This document shows positions 16,091 through 24,490 of a stretch of 64,000 bases of DNA, piece by piece. Made by a program: the position numbers and the translations under genes. Location: contig DATNEY010000027.1 in the NCBI GenBank assembly GCA_035606665.1, positions 248,001 through 312,000 of the forward strand, read 5' to 3'. Each line of letters starts with the position of its first letter. Position 1 is the stretch's first letter. Under the pieces are notes generated by a model. It ran no database searches. It was not told the origin of the DNA and saw nothing but the letters and a program-made list of their open reading frames with translations. Origin of the DNA: DASUGC01 sp035606665 (GTDB lineage: Bacteria; Acidobacteriota; Vicinamibacteria; Vicinamibacterales; SCN-69-37).

Positions 16091-16353
16091 GACGCGGTGG
16101 TTTCAGTCGCCGCCGGCTCGGCCGGCAGGCGATTGATGAGCGTCCGCACGCTGTCGGACGCCTGGGCGCCCTGCTTCAGCCAGTGCGCGACGCGATCGCG
16201 ATCGATCACCAGCGTCTCGGGCTTCGTGCGCGGATTGTAGTGACCGACCACCTCCGTGAACCGGCCGACAAGCGACGACCGGCCCTCGGTCACCACCACG
16301 CGGAAGAACGGACGGTTCTTCGATCCCGCCCGACGCAAACGAATTACCAGCAT
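16087..16353 (-). CDS. rpsP: Ribosomal protein bS16
   Basis: Small 30S subunit protein. The 88-residue protein has MLVIRLRRAGSKNRPFFRVV, SLVGRFTEVVGHYNPRTKPE and DRDRVAHWLKQGAQASDSVR, all hallmark segments of S16. The C terminus is a short Ala/Thr-rich tail. It begins 9 bases after ffh and overlaps khpA by 4. Confidence 0.97.
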   Translation of the reverse strand: MLVIRLRRAGSKNRPFFRVVVTEGRSSLVGRFTEVVGHYNPRTKPETLVIDRDRVAHWLKQGAQASDSVRTLINRLPAEPAATETTAS

Positions 16354-16362
16354 CTGCCTCTC

Positions 16363-17718
16363 CTATCTGCCCTTCAACATTCCCATCACGCGGCGCTTCT
16401 GCTTCCAGCCGCCGCCCGTCATGCCGCCCATCGACTTCAGCACCTTCCGCATCTCGACGAACTGCTTCAGCACGCGATTCACTTCCTCGACCGACGTCCC
16501 GCTGCCCTTCGCGATCCGCTTGCGGCGGCTGCCGTTGATGATCGCGTGGTTCGTGCGTTCACCCGGCGTCATCGAGTTGATGATCGCTTCGACACGCCCG
16601 ATCTGCTTCTCGTCGACCTGCCCGCGCTGCTCGTTCAACTGCTTCAGCGAGCCGAACCCCGGAATCATTCCGAGGACCTGCTCGAGGGGGCCCATCTTCT
16701 TCACGGTCCGGAGCTGATCCCGCATGTCCTCCAGCGTGAAGTCATCGAGGCGCAGCTTCTGCTCGAGCTTCGCCCGGCTCTCGTCGTCCAGCGCTTCTTC
16801 CGCGCGCTCGATGAGCGACAGCACGTCGCCCATGCCGAGCATGCGCGACACGAGACGATCGGCGTAGAACATCTCGAGGTCTTCGGTCCGCTCACCCATG
16901 CCCACGAACGCAATGGGCACGCCGACCACGCCAACCACCGAGAGCGCCGCGCCGCCGCGCGCGTCGCCGTCCATCTTCGTCAGCACCACACCGCTCACGC
17001 CGATGCGGTGGTTGAACTCACCCGCGCTCTTCACCGCATCCTGGCCCGTCATCGCATCCGCGACGTAGAGCAGGTCCGTCGGTTCGACCGCGGACTTGAT
17101 CGCGACGAGCTCCGTCATGAGCTCATCGTCGATGTGCAGACGCCCCGCGGTGTCGACAATCAGCGTGTCGAACCCGAGGTTCTTCACCGACGCGAGCGCG
17201 CCTGCGGCGCGCGCGACGGGATCCATTTCATCGGCCGGGTCGTGCACGCGCACGCCGACCTGTTCGGCGAGCACCGACAGCTGCTGAATCGCGGCCGGCC
17301 GCCTCACGTCAGTCGACACCAGCAACGGGTGCCGGCCCTGCTTCTGCAGCCACTTCGCCAGCTTGGCTGACGATGTGGTCTTGCCCGAACCCTGCAGGCC
17401 GAGCATCAGCACGACGCGCGGCGTCTTCGACGTCTCCGACAAGCCGCCGGGCGACGTCCCGAAGAGCGCCAGCATCTCGTCGCGCACGATGCGGACGACC
17501 TGCTGCCCCGGCGTCAGGCTGCGGAGAACGTCCTCGCCTACGGCTTTCTCGCGGACGCGATCCGTGAACGCCTTGACGACGCGGAAGTTGACGTCCGCCT
17601 CGAGCAGGGCCATCCGGATCTCGCGCAGGGCCGAGTCGACGGTGGCTTCGGTGAGTCTCGCCTCACCTCTAAGCGACTTGAAGACGTCCTGCAGGCGGGT
17701 GCTGAGCGATTCGAACAT
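16363..17718 (-). CDS. ffh: Signal recognition particle protein Ffh (SRP54)
   Basis: The GTPase that, with the SRP RNA, delivers ribosomes making membrane proteins to FtsY. The 451-residue protein shows the N domain, then G1 GLQGSGKTTSSAKLA (about residues 107-121), DVRRPAAIQQL, G3 DTAGRLH, and G4 TKMDGDARGGAAL. The M domain ends with GSRRKRIAKGSGTSVEEVN, the RNA-binding helix-turn-helix, followed by a Met/Gly-rich stretch and a basic tail. FtsY is in the next operon upstream. It is first in the ffh-rpsP-khpA-rimM-trmD-rplS run. No SRP RNA gene is seen in the window. Confidence 0.97.
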   Translation of the reverse strand: MFESLSTRLQDVFKSLRGEARLTEATVDSALREIRMALLEADVNFRVVKAFTDRVREKAVGEDVLRSLTPGQQVVRIVRDEMLALFGTSPGGLSETSKTPRVVLMLGLQGSGKTTSSAKLAKWLQKQGRHPLLVSTDVRRPAAIQQLSVLAEQVGVRVHDPADEMDPVARAAGALASVKNLGFDTLIVDTAGRLHIDDELMTELVAIKSAVEPTDLLYVADAMTGQDAVKSAGEFNHRIGVSGVVLTKMDGDARGGAALSVVGVVGVPIAFVGMGERTEDLEMFYADRLVSRMLGMGDVLSLIERAEEALDDESRAKLEQKLRLDDFTLEDMRDQLRTVKKMGPLEQVLGMIPGFGSLKQLNEQRGQVDEKQIGRVEAIINSMTPGERTNHAIINGSRRKRIAKGSGTSVEEVNRVLKQFVEMRKVLKSMGGMTGGGWKQKRRVMGMLKGR

Positions 17719-17830
17719 GGTTACTGTCGGTGCCCCGCTCTAACCTCAGTCCTTGGCCGGACCGCCCAGTGACGGTAACCGGTTCCAGAGCAAACAGTTA
17801 TGGTACACGAAAAAGGACCTCGGGAGTCGG

Positions 17831-19117
17831 TCATACGCCCTTCAGGATGTGCCCCAGCTTGTCCTTCTTGGTCTTGAGATAGCGGCGGGTGAACTCGGTG
17901 GCAGGGGCGACTTCGAGGGGCACCGACTCGACCACCGACAGCCCGTATCCCTCTAATCCGACGAACTTACGGGGATTGTTGGTGAGCAGCCGCATGGTCC
18001 GTACGCCCAGGTCCCTGAGGATCTGAGCCCCAATTCCGTAGTCGCGCTGGTCGGGTTTGAACCCCAGCCGCTCGTTGGCCTGCACCGTGTCGAGGCCCTG
18101 ATCCTGGAGTGCGTATGCCCGAATCTTGTTGGCCAGGCCAATGCCTCGGCCCTCCTGGTGGAGGTACAGCAGGACGCCCCGTCCCTCGGCGGCGATTCTC
18201 GTCAGCGCCGCGTCGAGCTGCGGACCGCAATCGCATCGGGTCGAGTGGAACACGTCACCCGTCAGGCACTTCGAATGCACGCGAACCAGGACGTTTCTGC
18301 CATCGCCGAGATTGCCGCGCACGAGCGCCACGTGCGTCGCGCCGTCGAGAATGCTTTCGTAGGCGTACACGGTGAACGGCCCCTGGGTCGTCGGCAGCGC
18401 GGCATTCGCGACCGGCCGCACCAGGCCTTCGGTTTGCATCCGGTAGCTGATGAGATCCGCGATCGTGATCATCAGCAGGCCGTGCTTCTTTGCGAACTTC
18501 GTCAGCTCGGGCACCCGGGCCATCGAGCCGTCTTCGTTCATGACCTCGCAGATGACACCCGCCGGAGCGAGGCCGGCGATACGCGAGAGATCGACGGCCG
18601 CCTCGGTGTGACCGGTCCTCACGAGCACACCGCCGGATCGCGCGCGTAACGGAAACACATGACCGGGCCGCGCGAGGTCTCTTGGCTTCGTTGAGGCAGC
18701 GATTGCGACCTTAATCGTCTTCGCCCGGTCGGCGGCGGAGATCCCGGTCGAGGTTCCCGACTTGGCGTCGATGGACACGCAGAAGGCGGTCTCACGCGGC
18801 GACGAGTTGTCCGACACCTCCAACGGGATCTCGAGCTCGTCGAGGCGCTCCGGCGTCATCGCAAGGCACAGCAACCCCCGGCCGTGCTTGACCATGAAGT
18901 TGACGGCCTCCGGCGTCACCTTCGACGCCGCCATCGTGAGGTCCCCCTCGTTCTCGCGGTCCTCGTCGTCGACGACGACGATCATCTGGCCTGCGCGAAG
19001 CGCCTTCAGCGCCTGGTCGATCGGCGCAAACGGCCCCTTACGACGGGCGAGTTTGAGCGGGGGCTTCTTCATAGACACCGTGTGTTTACTCATCTGTTCA
19101 CCGGCCCAACGATCCAT
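17831..19117 (-). CDS. ribBA: Bifunctional DHBP synthase / GTP cyclohydrolase II
   Basis: Supplies both precursors of riboflavin: 3,4-dihydroxybutanone 4-phosphate from ribulose 5-phosphate, and the pyrimidine from GTP. The N-terminal RibB half has VVDDEDRENEGDLTMAA, HGRGLLCLAMTPERLDEL and RPGHVFPLRARSGGVLVR. The C-terminal RibA half (from about residue 225) has the zinc-site motif CDCGPQLD preceded by HSTRC, YLHQEGRGIGLANKIRAYAL and RLLTNNPRKFVGL. Starts at 19117, 19093 and 19072 are all possible; 19093 has a GGTGA just upstream. It is the last gene of the ftsY-rib run, 11 bases after ribE. Confidence 0.96.
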   Translation of the reverse strand: MDRWAGEQMSKHTVSMKKPPLKLARRKGPFAPIDQALKALRAGQMIVVVDDEDRENEGDLTMAASKVTPEAVNFMVKHGRGLLCLAMTPERLDELEIPLEVSDNSSPRETAFCVSIDAKSGTSTGISAADRAKTIKVAIAASTKPRDLARPGHVFPLRARSGGVLVRTGHTEAAVDLSRIAGLAPAGVICEVMNEDGSMARVPELTKFAKKHGLLMITIADLISYRMQTEGLVRPVANAALPTTQGPFTVYAYESILDGATHVALVRGNLGDGRNVLVRVHSKCLTGDVFHSTRCDCGPQLDAALTRIAAEGRGVLLYLHQEGRGIGLANKIRAYALQDQGLDTVQANERLGFKPDQRDYGIGAQILRDLGVRTMRLLTNNPRKFVGLEGYGLSVVESVPLEVAPATEFTRRYLKTKKDKLGHILKGV

Positions 19118-19128
19118 GGATTGTTGGA

Positions 19129-19713
19129 TTACCTGTTCATCAAACGTGCCACGTATTTGCCGATCACGTCGGTCTCGACATTGACGCCGTCACCGGGCGC
19201 AAGGGATCCGAGCGCCGTATGCGACCACGTGAACGGCACGATCTGAATTCGAACGCGCGCGCCATCGAGCGCGGCGATCGTCAGGCTGATGCCGTCGATT
19301 GCTATCGACCCCTTCGGGATCAAGTAGCCGGCAAGTTCGCCCGGCACCTCAACATCCAGCCAGTAACAGTCTCCATCAGGCGCGATCGAGATCACGCGGC
19401 CAACGCCGTCCACGTGCCCCAACACGAAGTGTCCGCCGAGCCGGCCCTCGTGCTTGAGCGGCCGCTCGAGGTTCACCCGAGTGCCGGACACGGCGCGGCC
19501 CAGTGTCGTCACGCGCAGTGTCTCAGGCGACACTGTCGCCGAGAATCCTGACGGCGTCCTGGCGGTCACAGTCAGACAAACGCCATTGACGGCGATGCTA
19601 TCGCCGTCGGCGAGCTCGGCCGCGAGGTTGGTCGCTACCTGCACCCGGCTGCCCGTCGCCTCCGCCTTCACGGCATCGACAACGCCGGTGGCTTCAATCA
19701 GTCCCGTGAACAT
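19129..19713 (-). CDS. ribE: Riboflavin synthase, alpha subunit
   Basis: Dismutates two lumazines to riboflavin. The 194-residue protein has the two repeated lumazine-binding halves. It opens MFTGLIEATGVVDAV and carries DGDSIAVNGVCLTVTA in the first half and KGSIAIDGISLTIAAL in the second, with GHFVLGHVDGVGRV between them. The frame extends far upstream through ribD, but the MFTGLIE start at 19711-19713 is invariant in the family. It overlaps the ribD end by 20 bases. The partner lumazine synthase gene ribH is not in this window. Confidence 0.96.
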   Translation of the reverse strand: MFTGLIEATGVVDAVKAEATGSRVQVATNLAAELADGDSIAVNGVCLTVTARTPSGFSATVSPETLRVTTLGRAVSGTRVNLERPLKHEGRLGGHFVLGHVDGVGRVISIAPDGDCYWLDVEVPGELAGYLIPKGSIAIDGISLTIAALDGARVRIQIVPFTWSHTALGSLAPGDGVNVETDVIGKYVARLMNR

Positions 19714-20779
19714 CCCACTCCACCAGCACGTCGTCTCCGAGCGCCTTCGTCCGCGCAGCCTCGCGCAGGCCGCCGTCGCCGAAACCCTCCGCCGCCCACA
19801 CGCCCGTCCCGAGAACGCGCGGCGTCGCAACGCGTTGAACACGATCGACCAGCTTCGCTGTGAAGAACGCTTCGTGAAGCTGTGGACCGCCCTCCACCAG
19901 GAGCGAAGTGACGTCCTTCCCCGCAAGCCAGCGGAGCACCTCGTTCACGTCGCGCCGCTCGAAGGTCGCGATCTCGATGCCCCTGCGGGCGAGGGTTTCC
20001 ACCCGTTCGGGCTGCTGGTCCGCCGCGGCCCGGCTCACCGCCATTATGACCGGCCCGTCCGACAGCGTCGAGAAAACGCGGGCTTCCGGCCTCACGCGCA
20101 GTCTCCAGTCGAACACGACGCGCACAAACGGCCGGCCGCGCCAGACATGCCGGGCTGTCAGCCAGGGATCGTCCGACAGCACCGTACCGGCACCCACCGC
20201 GATGGCATCGACTTCAGCACGCTGCCGGTGCAGGTACCGATCGGCGGCCGCGCCGGTCAGCCGAGTGCGCGGTCCAGCGCGGCCCACAAAGCCATCCGCG
20301 GAAACCGCGGCCTTCGCGATCACAAACGGCCGATGCCGCGTGACCCATGTCACGAACGGCGCGACGAGCGATCGTGCCGCGCGCTCGTGAACGCCGACGC
20401 CGACTTCAATCTGCCGCTCGGCCAGGTACTTGAAGCCGGCGCCACTCACTCGCGGATTGGGATCGGTCATTGCCGCGACGACGCGGCTGATGCCGGCGGG
20501 TACGATCCGCTCGACGCAGGGTCCGGTCTTTCCAGTGTGGGAGCACGGCTCGAGCGTGCAGTACAGCGACGCACCTCGGGCACGATCTCCCGCGGCCTCG
20601 AGCGCGACGACTTCGGCGTGAGGTCCGCCCGCGCGCAGATGCGCGCCCTGACCGACAACGACGCCGTCCGCAACAATAACGGCACCGACCATCGGATTGG
20701 GCGAGGTCGTGCCGCGCCCCCGTTCCGCGAGCAGCAGGGCGCGCTCCATGAAGAGCGCGTCCTGCGACCTGTCTACCAT
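19694..20779 (-). CDS. ribD: Bifunctional riboflavin deaminase/reductase RibD
   Basis: Deaminates and then reduces the pyrimidine intermediate of riboflavin synthesis. The N-terminal deaminase has the zinc motifs GGPHAEVVAL and YCTLEPCSHTGKTGPC with TSPNPMVGAVIV before them. The C-terminal reductase domain (from about residue 150) has RPFVIAKAAVSADGFVG and LLVEGGPQLHEAFF. The length of 361 residues is normal. The start overlaps the ftsY stop by 7 bases and the end overlaps ribE by 20, so translation is likely coupled. No FMN riboswitch precedes it, which fits its internal place in an operon. Confidence 0.96.
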   Translation of the reverse strand: MVDRSQDALFMERALLLAERGRGTTSPNPMVGAVIVADGVVVGQGAHLRAGGPHAEVVALEAAGDRARGASLYCTLEPCSHTGKTGPCVERIVPAGISRVVAAMTDPNPRVSGAGFKYLAERQIEVGVGVHERAARSLVAPFVTWVTRHRPFVIAKAAVSADGFVGRAGPRTRLTGAAADRYLHRQRAEVDAIAVGAGTVLSDDPWLTARHVWRGRPFVRVVFDWRLRVRPEARVFSTLSDGPVIMAVSRAAADQQPERVETLARRGIEIATFERRDVNEVLRWLAGKDVTSLLVEGGPQLHEAFFTAKLVDRVQRVATPRVLGTGVWAAEGFGDGGLREAARTKALGDDVLVEWDVHGTD

Positions 20780-21708
20780 TTGTCCAGGAACAACGCGTCC
20801 ACGTACGTGGCTGCGTCAAACGGCACGAGATCCTCGAGTCCCTCGCCGACGCCGACGTAGCGAATAGGAAGCTTGAGGTCGTGCGCGATCGCGAGCGCGA
20901 CGCCGCCTTTGGCAGTTCCGTCGAGTTTCGTCAGGACGATCCCGTTGGCGCCGCTGGCAGCCATGAACTCCCGGGCCTGGACCAGTCCGTTCTGGCCGAC
21001 CGTCGCATCGAGCACGAGCAGTACCTCGTGAGGAGCGCCGGCGATTTCCCGGCCGACGACGCGACGAATCTTGTCGAGCTCGGCCATCAGATTGGCGCGC
21101 GTGTGCAGGCGGCCCGCGGTGTCGACGATGAGGATCTCGCGGCCGCGCGCCTTGGCCGCGGTCGCGGCGTCGAATGTGACGGCCGCCGGATCCGCGCCCG
21201 ACTGCGCGCGAATCAGGTCGACACCGGCCCGCCCGGCCCAGACGGAGAGCTGTTCGACAGCGGCCGCGCGGAACGTGTCCGCCGCGCAGACCATGACCGA
21301 GTGTCCCTGCGTCCGAAACAGATTCGCCAGCTTGCCGACAGTCGTCGTCTTGCCGGTGCCGTTGACGCCGACAATCAGCATGACGTGCGGATGCGTGACG
21401 ATCGGTGGTACCGCCTTCACGTCCTGCAGGATGCCAAGCATGATGCGCCGGACGCGCTCCCCGACGGAGCCCCCGCGCGCGGCTCGAACCGCCTCGATGA
21501 TTTTCGTGGTCGCGGCAACGCCGACGTCGGCGGAAATGAGCGCGTCCTCGACGGCTTCGATGGTGTCGATCGTGACAGCACGGCTCGTCCCGGCGCCGGT
21601 TGACGGCGCGGGCGCCACCTCGCCGCCCGTGGCCTCGGCGAGACGCTCCCTGATCTGCTGGGCGGTCTTGGCGAGTCCCGAACGAATGCGATCGAAGAAC
21701 GAAGCCAT
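20773..21708 (-). CDS. ftsY: Signal recognition particle receptor FtsY
   Basis: Membrane-associated GTPase that receives Ffh-ribosome complexes. The 311-residue protein has only a short N-terminal region (MASFFDRIRSGLAKTAQQIR), without the long acidic domain of Escherichia coli FtsY. It then has the NG domain: G1 GVNGTGKTTTVGKLAN (about residues 114-129), DTFRAAAVEQLSVWA, DTAGRLHTR and TKLDGTAKGGVAL. The C-terminal IRYVGVGEGLEDLVPFD is typical. It lies 3 bases after gpsA and overlaps ribD by 7. Confidence 0.96.
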   Translation of the reverse strand: MASFFDRIRSGLAKTAQQIRERLAEATGGEVAPAPSTGAGTSRAVTIDTIEAVEDALISADVGVAATTKIIEAVRAARGGSVGERVRRIMLGILQDVKAVPPIVTHPHVMLIVGVNGTGKTTTVGKLANLFRTQGHSVMVCAADTFRAAAVEQLSVWAGRAGVDLIRAQSGADPAAVTFDAATAAKARGREILIVDTAGRLHTRANLMAELDKIRRVVGREIAGAPHEVLLVLDATVGQNGLVQAREFMAASGANGIVLTKLDGTAKGGVALAIAHDLKLPIRYVGVGEGLEDLVPFDAATYVDALFLDKW

Positions 21709-21711
21709 GTG

Positions 21712-22737
21712 TTATTGATTTGCGGCGTCATGCTCGACGCGTTGCGGCCGAAGCATCAGATTGCCGACGGCGCCGGCCGGCGTGGAGCGGCCGGCGAGCA
21801 CCTCCGCCATCTGGGCCGCGATCGGCAGCTCGACGCCGTACCGCTCTCCCAGTGCAAGTGCCGCCGACGTGGTCCGCACGCCCTCGGCGACCATGCGCAT
21901 GCCGGCGAGGATCTCGTCGAGCGAGCGGCCGCGCCCGAGTTCGATACCGACGTGGCGGTTTCTGCTGAGCGCGCCCGTGCAGGTAAGCACCAGGTCGCCC
22001 AGTCCGCTCAGGCCGGACAGTGATTCGCGACGCCCACCCATCGCGCAGGCGAGCCTCGAGATCTCGGCCAGGCCGCGCGTGATCAGGGCGGACATCGCGT
22101 TGTGCCCAAGATTCATCGACTCGGTGACTCCGGCGGCAATCGCGATGATGTTCTTCAACGCGGCGCCGATCTCGACGCCGACAACGTCATCCGTGGCGTA
22201 CAGCCGGAAAGCGGGGCCGCGAAACTCGTCCTGCACGGCTTTCACCGCCAATGGATCCGTGGACGCCGCGACCAGCGCGGTCGGAAGGTGCCTCGCCACT
22301 TCAGCCGCGAAACTCGGACCGGACAACGCGACGACGGCATGACGCCCGCCCGTCTCGTCCCGAACGACTTCGGACATTCGCTGGAGCGTGCCTTCTTCAA
22401 TTCCCTTCGTCGCACTCACCAGCACGGCGCCCCTAGGGATCGCGGGCGCGGCTGCGTTCACCGCCGCTCGGAGACCGTGCGAGGGGATCGCAATGATGAC
22501 GTGACGGGCGCCAGCCAGCGCCTCGTCGAGCGCAGACACCGGTTTCAATTGAGGTGGAAATGTGATGTCGGGCAGGTACGTCGGATTCGCGCGGCGGTGG
22601 CGCATCTCCTCGACGAGCGCGCCGTCGCGCCCCCAGAGCGTGACCGCGTGCCCGGCGCTCGCAAGATGGATCGCCAGCGCCGTACCCCAGCTTCCCGCGC
22701 CAAGTACTGCCGCCTGGTGTCCCGTGTCCGAACGCAT
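21712..22737 (-). CDS. gpsA: NAD(P)-dependent glycerol-3-phosphate dehydrogenase
   Basis: Reduces dihydroxyacetone phosphate to glycerol 3-phosphate for phospholipid synthesis. The 341-residue protein has the Rossmann loop VLGAGSWGTALAIHLASAGH, HVIIAIPSHGLR, SATKGIEEGTL, LSGPSFAAEVARHLPTALV, and the catalytic-domain ALKNIIAIAAGV with the conserved Lys. GDLVLTCTGALSRNRHVGIE is also typical. It sits between cinA and ftsY. pgpA, another phospholipid gene, is two genes upstream. Confidence 0.96.
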   Translation of the reverse strand: MRSDTGHQAAVLGAGSWGTALAIHLASAGHAVTLWGRDGALVEEMRHRRANPTYLPDITFPPQLKPVSALDEALAGARHVIIAIPSHGLRAAVNAAAPAIPRGAVLVSATKGIEEGTLQRMSEVVRDETGGRHAVVALSGPSFAAEVARHLPTALVAASTDPLAVKAVQDEFRGPAFRLYATDDVVGVEIGAALKNIIAIAAGVTESMNLGHNAMSALITRGLAEISRLACAMGGRRESLSGLSGLGDLVLTCTGALSRNRHVGIELGRGRSLDEILAGMRMVAEGVRTTSAALALGERYGVELPIAAQMAEVLAGRSTPAGAVGNLMLRPQRVEHDAANQ

Positions 22738-22760
22738 CCGGACAATTCTACCGTTTCGGG

Positions 22761-24032
22761 TCAGTCGCGTCCGGGCAGAGCGAGCAGCGCGCGCCTGAGC
22801 AACTCGAGCGCGGCGATGACCGACTGCTGCCGCACCATCGCGCGATCGCCGACGAAACGATACGTGCGCACGCGCGCGGGCCCAGCGGCGACGGCAACGA
22901 CGACCGTCCCGACCGGCTTCTCCGCCGATCCGCCATCGGGCCCGGCGATACCAGTGATTGCGACGCCCGCATTCGAGCCGAGACGATCGCGCACGCCGTC
23001 CGCCATCGCAACGGCGACGGGCTCACTCACCGCGCCGTGTTTCTCGATGAGGTCGGCCGCGACGCCAAGTTGGTGGATCTTCACGTCGTTTGCGTACGCA
23101 ATCACGCCGCCGGCGAACCATTGAGAGCTCCCGGCAACGTCCGTCAGTCTCGCGCCCAGCATGCCACCCGTGCACGACTCCGCGACGCTGACCTTCCAAT
23201 TGCGCGCCGCAAGCTCCTGCCCGACTACCTGTTCGAGGGTTCGTCCGTCCGTGCTGAACGCTGCCGGCGCCAACGCCGCGGCGAGAGATGAGACGCCCGC
23301 GTCGAGGGCGCGATTCATCTCTGATTCGGCCGTTCCGCGCGCGGACAAGTGCAGCTCGATCAGTCCCGGCGACGCGAGAATCGTCGTCTCGATCGGCACA
23401 TCGCCACTGGCGAGAGCTGAGTAGATCGGATGCGCGATCTCTTCGACGTGCGATTCCGGACGGCCGGCAATCCGGATGACGCGCCGCAACACGCGCCGGC
23501 CGCGGGACAACTCGGCCAGCTGGGGTAACACGCCGGTGTCGAACATCGGTTGCATTTCCCGGGGAGGTCCGGGCAGCAGGACCAGAATCGAGCCGCCATT
23601 CTCGATCCACAAGCCAGGCGCGGTGCCGTTCGGATTGGGCAGAACCCGCGCGCCCTCGGGAACGCCGGCCTGCCGCCGGTTGCCGTCGGGCATGTGCAGG
23701 CCCCGGCGCTCGAATCGATGCCTGATCGTCTCCAGTATCCTCGCGTCCTCGACCAGCTTCAGACCGAGCACACTGGCAACGACTTCCCTCGTCAGGTCAT
23801 CAGCGGTGGGACCGAGACCACCGGTCGTGATGACCAGATCGGCTTCGGCCGTCGCGTGGCGGATCGCGGCGGCGAGTGTTCCTTCGCTGTCGCCAACGAC
23901 CGACTTCGCGACGACGTCGATGCCGACGTCATTCAGCCTGCCGGTGAGATAGAGCGAGTTCGTGTCGACCCGGTGCTGCGTCAGCAGCTCGCTGCCGACT
24001 GCGAGTATCGCCGCCGTCCGGACGGCCGCCAT
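22761..24032 (-). CDS. cinA: CinA-family nicotinamide-nucleotide amidohydrolase
   Basis: A full-length, two-domain CinA of 423 residues. The N-terminal MoCF/COG1058 domain has AAILAVGSELL, DTNSLYLTGRLNDVGIDV, VITTGGLGPTADDLTRE and LPGPPREMQPMF, and is linked to ADP-ribose pyrophosphatase activity in other bacteria. The C-terminal PncC domain (from about residue 260) has the deamidase motif VAESCTGGMLGARLTDV and VAITGIAGPDGGSAEKPVGT, and acts in NAD recycling by deamidating NMN. The start overlaps the pgpA stop by one base (TGATG). Confidence 0.94.
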   Translation of the reverse strand: MAAVRTAAILAVGSELLTQHRVDTNSLYLTGRLNDVGIDVVAKSVVGDSEGTLAAAIRHATAEADLVITTGGLGPTADDLTREVVASVLGLKLVEDARILETIRHRFERRGLHMPDGNRRQAGVPEGARVLPNPNGTAPGLWIENGGSILVLLPGPPREMQPMFDTGVLPQLAELSRGRRVLRRVIRIAGRPESHVEEIAHPIYSALASGDVPIETTILASPGLIELHLSARGTAESEMNRALDAGVSSLAAALAPAAFSTDGRTLEQVVGQELAARNWKVSVAESCTGGMLGARLTDVAGSSQWFAGGVIAYANDVKIHQLGVAADLIEKHGAVSEPVAVAMADGVRDRLGSNAGVAITGIAGPDGGSAEKPVGTVVVAVAAGPARVRTYRFVGDRAMVRQQSVIAALELLRRALLALPGRD

Positions 24033-24490
24033 CAGAAGTACCAGGGGAAGAAGTAGATGATCCCGCGGAGCAGTGCCTGCCCGTACAGCGCCGCCATCAA
24101 GTCATCTGCCATGATGCCGCGCCCGCCGTGCAGCCGCTCGAGCTGATTGGCAGGCCAGGGCTTGATGATATCGAGCGCACGGAAGATCAGGAAACCGAGC
24201 AGCAGAGTTGTCCAGGACAGGCCGAGTCCGACCAGCGTCACTACCTGACCCACCACCTCGTCGACGACTACCTGCGACGGATCGGAACGATCGAAGTGGT
24301 GGGCAGCGACCGACGATGCCCAGATCCCAACGGCCGCCATAACGACGGACACCGCAATCTGGGCCTCGAGAGACAGGCGGCCAATCAGGAGAAAGAGCGC
24401 GACGCCGACAGCGGAGCCGAACGTGCCGGGCGCAACGGGCGCGTAGCCGGCGGGACCGCTCGTCGCGATCCAGACCGCGAGTCCGTTCAT
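24032..24490 (-). CDS. pgpA: Phosphatidylglycerophosphatase A
   Basis: Removes the phosphate from phosphatidylglycerol phosphate at the inner membrane. The 152-residue protein has the family's YAPVAPGTFGSAVG motif at about residues 15-28, the acidic VVVDEVVGQVVTL segment, FLIFRALDIIKPWPANQLE and GGRGIMADDLMAALY. Three to four membrane helices are visible. The start overlaps the upstream RDD gene by 4 bases and the end overlaps cinA by one, so the three are probably translated together. Confidence 0.94.
   Translation of the reverse strand: MNGLAVWIATSGPAGYAPVAPGTFGSAVGVALFLLIGRLSLEAQIAVSVVMAAVGIWASSVAAHHFDRSDPSQVVVDEVVGQVVTLVGLGLSWTTLLLGFLIFRALDIIKPWPANQLERLHGGRGIMADDLMAALYGQALLRGIIYFFPWYF

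Noticed and set aside
16183..17370. A 395-residue forward frame across ffh and rpsP
   Set aside because: It is antisense to well-identified genes, has no recognisable domain, and a His/Arg/Leu-rich make-up.
20780..20900. FMN riboswitch before ribD
   Set aside because: ribD starts inside the 3' end of ftsY and no RFN-like conserved pairing is seen.
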